Both the position numbers and the translations under genes were made by a program. Below are positions 8,083 through 11,620 of a stretch of 11,620 nt of DNA, piece after piece. Each line of letters opens with the position of its first letter. Positions within the stretch are counted from its first letter, which is position 1. The DNA comes from Paracoccaceae bacterium (lineage in GTDB: Bacteria > Pseudomonadota > Alphaproteobacteria > Rhodobacterales > Rhodobacteraceae): assembly GCA_007119835.1 (NCBI GenBank), contig SKOX01000431.1, forward strand, positions 1 to 11,620, read 5' to 3'. The notes below the pieces were generated by a model. The model did no database searches. It saw only the letters and a program-made list of their open reading frames with translations, and had not been told where the DNA came from.

Positions 8083-9039
8083 TCACCCGCGCGGCATGTC
8101 GAGGACGTAGCGCACCGCCTCGGGCCTGATCTCGAGCGTGGCGACGCCCTGGGTGGCGCTCGGCAGCACCTGGGTGAGCACCGCGCTCCCGAACCGGCCG
8201 TCGCGGGGCGCGACCGGCTCGGCGTGGCGCTCGTCCCACCGGAAGCGCAGGCGGTCGTCGAGGACGTCGATCCCGAGCCGGAGGGAGCCGTGCCGCTGCC
8301 GCAGGACGCCGAAGGCGGCCGAGTTGGCGGCCAGCTCGTGCAGCGCCAGGCCGACATGCAGCGCGACGTTCGGCAGGAGCTGCGGATCGTCGCCGCCGAT
8401 CTCGAGCCCGAACTGCGCCGGCTCGGTGAAGGGGTCGAGCTGCGCCGCGGCGAGATGCCGGAAGCCCGCGCCCTTCCAGTTCGCCTGGGTCACCAGGTCC
8501 TGGGTGATCGCCAGCGCCTGGATGCGCCCGCGAAGCTTGGCGGCGAAATCGACGGGATCGGTCTCGAGCCGCATGGTCTGCCCGACGATCGACTGCACGA
8601 TGGCAAGCAGGTTGCGCGACCGGTGGCTGACCTCCGCGAGCAGGCCCTTGAGAACTTCCTCGCGCCGCTTGTGCTCGGTGATGTTCGCCGCCGCGACGAA
8701 GACGCCCCGGACCCGGCCCTGCGCATCGAGGTCGGGCTCGATCGTGAGCTCGTACCAGCAGTCGTAGCCGCCGTGCTCCAGATGCGCCTCGACCCGTTCC
8801 GCCTCGCCCGTCTCGATCACCCGACGCTTGGCGGAGATCACCAGATCCGACGTCGGGCCGGGGAAGATCGCGGCGTCGCCCTCCGCGAAGATCGCGGCGG
8901 CATCCGGCCAGCTGTCGAACGGGTTCTCGACGAGCAGGACGTCGAGGTTGCGGTCCTGATAGAGCACGCAGAGACCCGCGTGCCGCAGCCCGCGAATGAG
9001 CATGGCGATGCGTTCGAGCGGCAGGCTGCCTTCACGCAT
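8083..9039 (-). CDS. PAS-HWE histidine kinase of the general stress response locus
   Basis: The product has 318 residues and no membrane segment, so it is a cytoplasmic sensor kinase. Residues about 15-125 look like a PAS domain, ending in the typical GVFVAAANITEHKRREE linker. The phosphoacceptor region is LLAEVSHRSRNLLAIVQSI with H139. The ATPase domain has the N-box HELAANSAAFG (234-244), then RFRWDER with the W-x-E element (268-270) that defines the HWE family, and a GRFGSAVL G-box. It probably phosphorylates PhyR, encoded directly upstream on the same strand. An EcfG-type promoter lies at 9238-9262. Start choice: ATG 9039 has AAGG eight bases upstream. A TTG at 9198 would add 53 Arg/Ala-rich residues but has no ribosome-binding site, and its codons lack the strong third-position GC bias of the rest. 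With ATG 9039 the leader is about 190 bases. Confidence 0.9.
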   Translation of the reverse strand: MREGSLPLERIAMLIRGLRHAGLCVLYQDRNLDVLLVENPFDSWPDAAAIFAEGDAAIFPGPTSDLVISAKRRVIETGEAERVEAHLEHGGYDCWYELTIEPDLDAQGRVRGVFVAAANITEHKRREEVLKGLLAEVSHRSRNLLAIVQSIVGQTMRLETDPVDFAAKLRGRIQALAITQDLVTQANWKGAGFRHLAAAQLDPFTEPAQFGLEIGGDDPQLLPNVALHVGLALHELAANSAAFGVLRQRHGSLRLGIDVLDDRLRFRWDERHAEPVAPRDGRFGSAVLTQVLPSATQGVATLEIRPEAVRYVLDMPRG

Positions 9040-9237
9040 GTCCCGAACCTTCGCCTCCTCGGCCGCCGGAGCCCGCCCGCGCCGGGCGCGCCGGGCGTCG
9101 CGCCGTGCGGCCTCGGAACCGGCGGAAGGACCCGGGGGGCCCTCCTCCACCGCTGCCGCGCGCCGGGCAGCGGCCGGGTTTTTCTCCCGCGTTGTCAATG
9201 GACCCGCATGTCAATCTTTCACCCTCTTGCGGCGACC

Positions 9238-9262
9238 AACGTCCCATGCCGACGCCGGTTCC
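9238..9262 (-). promoter_or_regulatory. EcfG-dependent promoter upstream of the HWE kinase
   Basis: On the minus strand GGAAC (9262-9258) is followed after exactly 16 bases by CGTT (9241-9238). This is the established alphaproteobacterial EcfG promoter pattern (GGAAC about 16-18 bases before CGTT). It is 43 bases downstream of the phyR stop and has the same spacing as the two sites at the phyR/nepR junction. Transcription would begin near 9231. Confidence 0.75.
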
Positions 9263-9305
9263 GGCGGCCCCGGCAACCGTGACCGCCCGCCGCAGCCGCG
9301 CGCCG

Positions 9306-10100
9306 TCAGGCGGGCGCGCTGGCAGCCTCCTCGAAGAACAGCGCCTGGCTGATGAGCGCCTTGACCATGTCCTCGTTGAACGGCTTGGTGACGAGGAAGG
9401 CAGGCTCCGGCCGCTCGCCGGTGAGCAGGTGCTCCGGATAGGCGGTGATGAAGATCACCGGGATCGTCGCGTCCTTGAGGATCTCGTTGACCGCGTCGAT
9501 GCCCGAGGAGCCGTCGGCGAGCTGGATATCGGCGAGGATCATGCGTGCCGGATCGCGCTCGAAGAGCTCCAGGGCCTCGTCACGGGTCCGCGCGATCCCC
9601 GTGACCCGGTGGCCCAGCGAGGTGACGAGATGCTCGATGTCCATGGCGATCAGCGGCTCGTCCTCGATGATCAGGACGTCGGTCGCGACGTGGGCGGAGA
9701 TGTCCTCGGACGCCGCCGAAAGCAGCCGCCCGGCCTCGGCCTCGCCGACGTCGAGGATCTCCGCCATCTCCGACAGGCTGAAGCCCTCGACGGAGACGAG
9801 CAGGAACGCCTGCCGCGCCCGCGGCGGCACCGTCGCGAGGTTCGCGGAGGCGAGCCTCTCCCAGCCGAAGGGCGAGCCGGCCGAATCCACGTCGACCTGC
9901 AGGTCGGAGAAGATCGTCGAGTAGAGCTTGTAGACCCCGATCCGGTCGGAGGTGGCGGCGGGGAAGATCGACGTGTCGGCGATCAGCGCCTCGAGCATCG
10001 CGGCAACGTAAGCATCGCCCGACGCCTGACTGCCGGTGATGGCACGCGAGTAGCGGCGCAGATACGGCAGGTGCGGAGCGATGCGGGTGGAAAGCGACAT
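9306..10100 (-). CDS. phyR: PhyR, anti-anti-sigma response regulator of the general stress response
   Basis: The product has 264 residues, the normal PhyR size. Residues 1-135 form the sigma-like domain. It has a sigma-2-like part (HLPYLRRYSRAITGSQASGDAYV, starting at residue 10) and a sigma-4-like part (VPPRARQAFLLVSVEGFSLS at 91-110, then EMAEILDVGEAEAGRLL). Residues 141-260 form a receiver domain with acidic residues E146 and D147, phosphoacceptor D191 in ILADIQLADG, T219 in FITAY and K239 in TKPF. Known mechanism: phosphorylation frees the sigma-like domain to bind NepR, releasing EcfG. The start at 10100 is supported by GGAGG 11 bases upstream; an upstream-open frame lies in the promoter region. 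It is divergent from nepR-ecfG, with its own EcfG promoter at 10196-10220, and is followed by the HWE kinase gene. Confidence 0.97.
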   Translation of the reverse strand: MSLSTRIAPHLPYLRRYSRAITGSQASGDAYVAAMLEALIADTSIFPAATSDRIGVYKLYSTIFSDLQVDVDSAGSPFGWERLASANLATVPPRARQAFLLVSVEGFSLSEMAEILDVGEAEAGRLLSAASEDISAHVATDVLIIEDEPLIAMDIEHLVTSLGHRVTGIARTRDEALELFERDPARMILADIQLADGSSGIDAVNEILKDATIPVIFITAYPEHLLTGERPEPAFLVTKPFNEDMVKALISQALFFEEAASAPA

Positions 10101-10195
10101 TGAACCAGGGTCCTCCGTGAGTGTCCCGGGCGGCATTTGCCTTGGCACAACGCCGCACGATATCATTCGGCGCGCGGGACGCGAGCCTGACGAGA

Positions 10196-10220
10196 AACGA
10201 TTTAGGCCAAAAACCGTTCC
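10196..10220 (-). promoter_or_regulatory. EcfG-dependent promoter of phyR
   Basis: On the minus strand GGAAC (10220-10216), 16 bases, then CGTT (10199-10196). It matches the EcfG consensus, and transcription would start near 10188, giving a leader of about 90 bases to the phyR ATG. It lies back to back with the nepR promoter; the two -35 elements are eight bases apart. Confidence 0.85.
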
Positions 10221-10228
10221 GGGGGCGC

Positions 10229-10253
10229 GGAACTTTTTCGCGATGCCCGCGTT
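10229..10253 (+). promoter_or_regulatory. EcfG-dependent promoter of nepR-ecfG
   Basis: On the plus strand GGAAC (10229-10233), 16 bases, then CGTT (10250-10253). It is a consensus EcfG promoter, predicting autoactivation of the sigma factor. The leader to the nepR ATG is about 80 bases and contains a possible hairpin at 10267-10286 (GGATG...CATCC arms). Confidence 0.87.
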
Positions 10254-10338
10254 TACGAACCTTCCCGGATGTGCGGCCGTGCATCCGCAAGGCGCCGTTG
10301 GGCGCGACCGGCGACGACGGCGGAGGGCAGGACAGAGT

Positions 10339-10542
10339 ATGGAAGGCAGGCATTTCGTTATGGACGAAGAGGAGCCTCGGGCGAAGAGCTGGCCCCGGCG
10401 GGAGGACCCGCTTGCCCCCAAAGGCAGCATTGGCGCGCGGCTTCGGGCGCTCTACGCCGAGATCGAGCAGGAGCCGATCCCGGCCGACCTGATCGACCTC
10501 CTCGAGAAACTCGACGAAGCGGAGCGGCAGCAGAGCAAATGA
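10339..10542 (+). CDS. nepR: NepR, anti-sigma factor of EcfG
   Basis: The product has 67 residues, typical of NepR. The core IGARLRALYAEIEQEPIPAD (31-50) followed by LIDLLEKLDEAE (51-62) gives the two amphipathic helices separated by the conserved E-P-x-P turn. The family holds EcfG inactive until phospho-PhyR competes for it. The N-terminal 28 residues are charged and probably disordered. The start at 10339 has AGGA six bases upstream; a second ATG at 10360, giving 60 residues, is also possible. The stop TGA overlaps the ecfG ATG (ATGA), so the anti-sigma factor and sigma factor are made in coupled amounts. Transcribed from the EcfG promoter at 10229-10253. Confidence 0.95.
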   Translation: MEGRHFVMDEEEPRAKSWPRREDPLAPKGSIGARLRALYAEIEQEPIPADLIDLLEKLDEAERQQSK

Positions 10543-11093
10543 CCGATCCGAGCCCGAGCTTCAAGAAGGCGATGCTGGCCGCATTGCCCTCCCTCCGCGC
10601 TTTCGCCATGTCCCTGACCGGACGGCCCGATCGCGCCGACGACCTGGTCCAGGAGACCGTGATGCGGGCCTGGGCGAAGCAGGAGAGCTTCCAGCCCGGC
10701 ACCAACATGAACGCCTGGCTCTTCACCATCCTGCGCAACCTGTTCTACAGCCAGATGCGCAAGCGCGGGCGCGAGGTGCAGGACACCGACGGCGCCTTCA
10801 CGGCGAGCCTCGGCGTGGCGCCGCCGCAGGACGGGGTGATGGACCTTTCCGACCTCAAGGCCGCGCTCGCCAAGCTGCCGCCCGACCAGCGCGAGGCGAT
10901 CCTGCTCATCGGCGCCTCGGGCTTCTCCTACGAGGAGGCCGCGCAGATCTGCGGTTGCGCGGTCGGCACGATCAAGAGCCGCGTCAACCGGGCGCGCAAC
11001 CGACTGCAGGAGATCCTGAGCGTCTCCGGCGCCGCCGACTACGGGCCCGATCCCGAATCGCGCCCCGCCCTGTCGCGCGCCTTCGCCGGCTGA
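10539..11093 (+). CDS. ecfG: EcfG-type ECF sigma factor, general stress response
   Basis: The product has 184 residues. Region sigma-2 (about 12-78) contains RADDLVQETVMRAW (32-45) and the -10 recognition part NAWLFTILRNLFYSQMRKRG. Region sigma-4 (about 105-160) contains LPPDQREAILLIGASGFSYE and the recognition helix GTIKSRVNRARNRL. This is the EcfG (ECF15) subgroup, judged by its coupling to NepR and PhyR. It directs RNA polymerase to GGAAC...CGTT promoters, three of which occur in this window next to its own regulators. A short C-terminal tail (GPDPESRPALSRAFAG) follows the sigma-4 region. The ATG at 10539 overlaps the nepR stop. A hairpin terminator lies 27 bases downstream. Confidence 0.96.
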   Translation: MTDPSPSFKKAMLAALPSLRAFAMSLTGRPDRADDLVQETVMRAWAKQESFQPGTNMNAWLFTILRNLFYSQMRKRGREVQDTDGAFTASLGVAPPQDGVMDLSDLKAALAKLPPDQREAILLIGASGFSYEEAAQICGCAVGTIKSRVNRARNRLQEILSVSGAADYGPDPESRPALSRAFAG

Positions 11094-11120
11094 TCCCTTC
11101 CTGCAGGTCGCCAGAGACAA

Positions 11121-11146
11121 AACGCCCCGGTCATGGCCGGGGCGTT
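11121..11146. terminator. Bidirectional hairpin terminator between ecfG and the PRC-barrel gene
   Basis: AACGCCCCGG (11121-11130) and CCGGGGCGTT (11137-11146) form a perfect 10-base stem around a six-base loop. Read on the minus strand the stem is followed by TTGTCTC directly after the stem's own TT, a fair intrinsic terminator for the minus-strand gene ending at 11207. On the plus strand it follows ecfG, but the tail after the stem is less T-rich. Confidence 0.75.
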
Positions 11147-11206
11147 CGCATATTGCCGGGTGGGGGTCGTCGCTCCGGCGTCGCCGCCGGAGCGCCTGAG
11201 CGGGGC

Positions 11207-11620
11207 TCACCCGCCGGCGGCGGGCCGGTTCTCGAGATCTTCCTGCGACAGCGCCGTGCGCACGATCAGGTCGTCGGCCTCCTCGGCCCGGACGACCTCG
11301 AACTCGTCCCGCTGCAGCTCGACCGTCGTCGCGCCGAAGCCGAGGAAGCCGCCGAAGCGCACGAGGATCGACTGCACCTCGCCCATGCCGTTCTCGACGA
11401 CGTCGTCGACCGTGGCGATCTGCTCGTCGTCGAAGCCGCGGACCTCGCTGCCCACCAGCTCCTCGCCCTGAACCTGCGCGAGATCGACCGGCTGCTCGCC
11501 CGGCATGGCGAGCGACGGCGCCGCTGGCGCCGGATCGTCGGCGACGGCCGGCTCGTCGAGCTGCATCGCCGGGTCGTCCGCCACCGCCGGATCATCCGCC
11601 TCCATCGCGGGATCGTCGGC
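11207..11620 (-). CDS. PRC-barrel domain protein with acidic ADDPA repeats, C-terminal part (cut by window edge)
   Basis: The visible part has 137 residues; the start lies beyond the window. The first 31 residues are a low-complexity acidic region with ADDPA repeated (ADDPAM, EADDPAV, ADDPAM, then LDEPAV and ADDPAP). The rest is a PRC-barrel-like domain: ELVGSEVRGFDDEQIATVDD, then GEVQSILVRFGGFLGFGATT (residues ~80-99) and a second-strand region VELQRDEFEVVRA, matching the usual GxxVxD...GGFLGxG pattern. PRC-barrel proteins of this kind in alphaproteobacteria are often exported and of unknown function. It is convergent with ecfG and shares the hairpin terminator. Membership of the stress regulon cannot be tested, because its promoter is outside the window. 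Confidence 0.82.
   Translation of the reverse strand, partial: ADDPAMEADDPAVADDPAMQLDEPAVADDPAPAAPSLAMPGEQPVDLAQVQGEELVGSEVRGFDDEQIATVDDVVENGMGEVQSILVRFGGFLGFGATTVELQRDEFEVVRAEEADDLIVRTALSQEDLENRPAAGG

Noticed and set aside
9193..9214. Two TTGACA copies on the minus strand, 16 bases apart, upstream of the kinase, resembling -35 boxes
   Set aside because: No plausible -10 element lies 16-18 bases downstream of either; the EcfG-type site close by is a better promoter.
10267..10286. Hairpin in the nepR leader (GGATG...CATCC with wobble pairs) as a riboswitch or thermosensor
   Set aside because: It is short, far from the ribosome-binding site at 10329-10332, and no known riboswitch features are visible.

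Overview
The window is GC-rich chromosomal DNA with dense, operon-style packing. It very probably comes from an alphaproteobacterium. The diagnostic part is a complete general stress response (GSR) module, phyR / nepR / ecfG plus an HWE-family histidine kinase, which is an alphaproteobacterial signature. Rhodobacterales would fit the style, but that rank is inference. I see no mobile elements, tRNA, rRNA or CRISPR, and no gene-free stretch longer than 300 bases.

Layout. Bases 1-1116 (minus) hold the N-terminal 372 codons of mutL, cut by the window edge. Upstream of it on the same strand is a pair of overlapping M16B metallopeptidase genes (1193-2590 and 2587-3993). One product carries the zinc-binding HxxEH motif and the other the arginine/tyrosine motif, so they look like two halves of one periplasmic protease. 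A divergent RDD-family membrane protein gene (4163-4639, plus) follows. Next is a minus-strand metal ABC transporter operon of the manganese/iron/zinc class: ATPase 7079-7912, permease 5920-7047, permease 4748-5923. Both permeases end in a winged-helix-like cytoplasmic domain. No solute-binding protein gene is present. A 22-codon ORF with a strong ribosome-binding site occupies the place in front of the ATPase.

GSR locus (about 8083-11093). The HWE kinase (8083-9039) and phyR (9306-10100) are on the minus strand; nepR (10339-10542) and ecfG (10539-11093) are divergent on the plus strand. I find three sites matching the known EcfG promoter pattern, each exactly GGAAC-N16-CGTT: a back-to-back pair between phyR and nepR, and one just upstream of the kinase. 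This predicts that the sigma factor activates its own operon, its anti-anti-sigma factor and the sensor kinase. Known logic of the family: the kinase phosphorylates PhyR, phospho-PhyR binds NepR, and NepR releases EcfG.

Right edge. ecfG is followed by a GC-rich hairpin (11121-11146) that can serve as a shared terminator with a convergent minus-strand gene. That gene encodes a PRC-barrel protein with acidic ADDPA repeats and is cut by the window end.

The most unusual points are the paired winged-helix fusions on both metal permeases, the short leader ORF whose stop codon overlaps the ATPase ribosome-binding site, and the three identically spaced EcfG promoters wiring the whole stress module.
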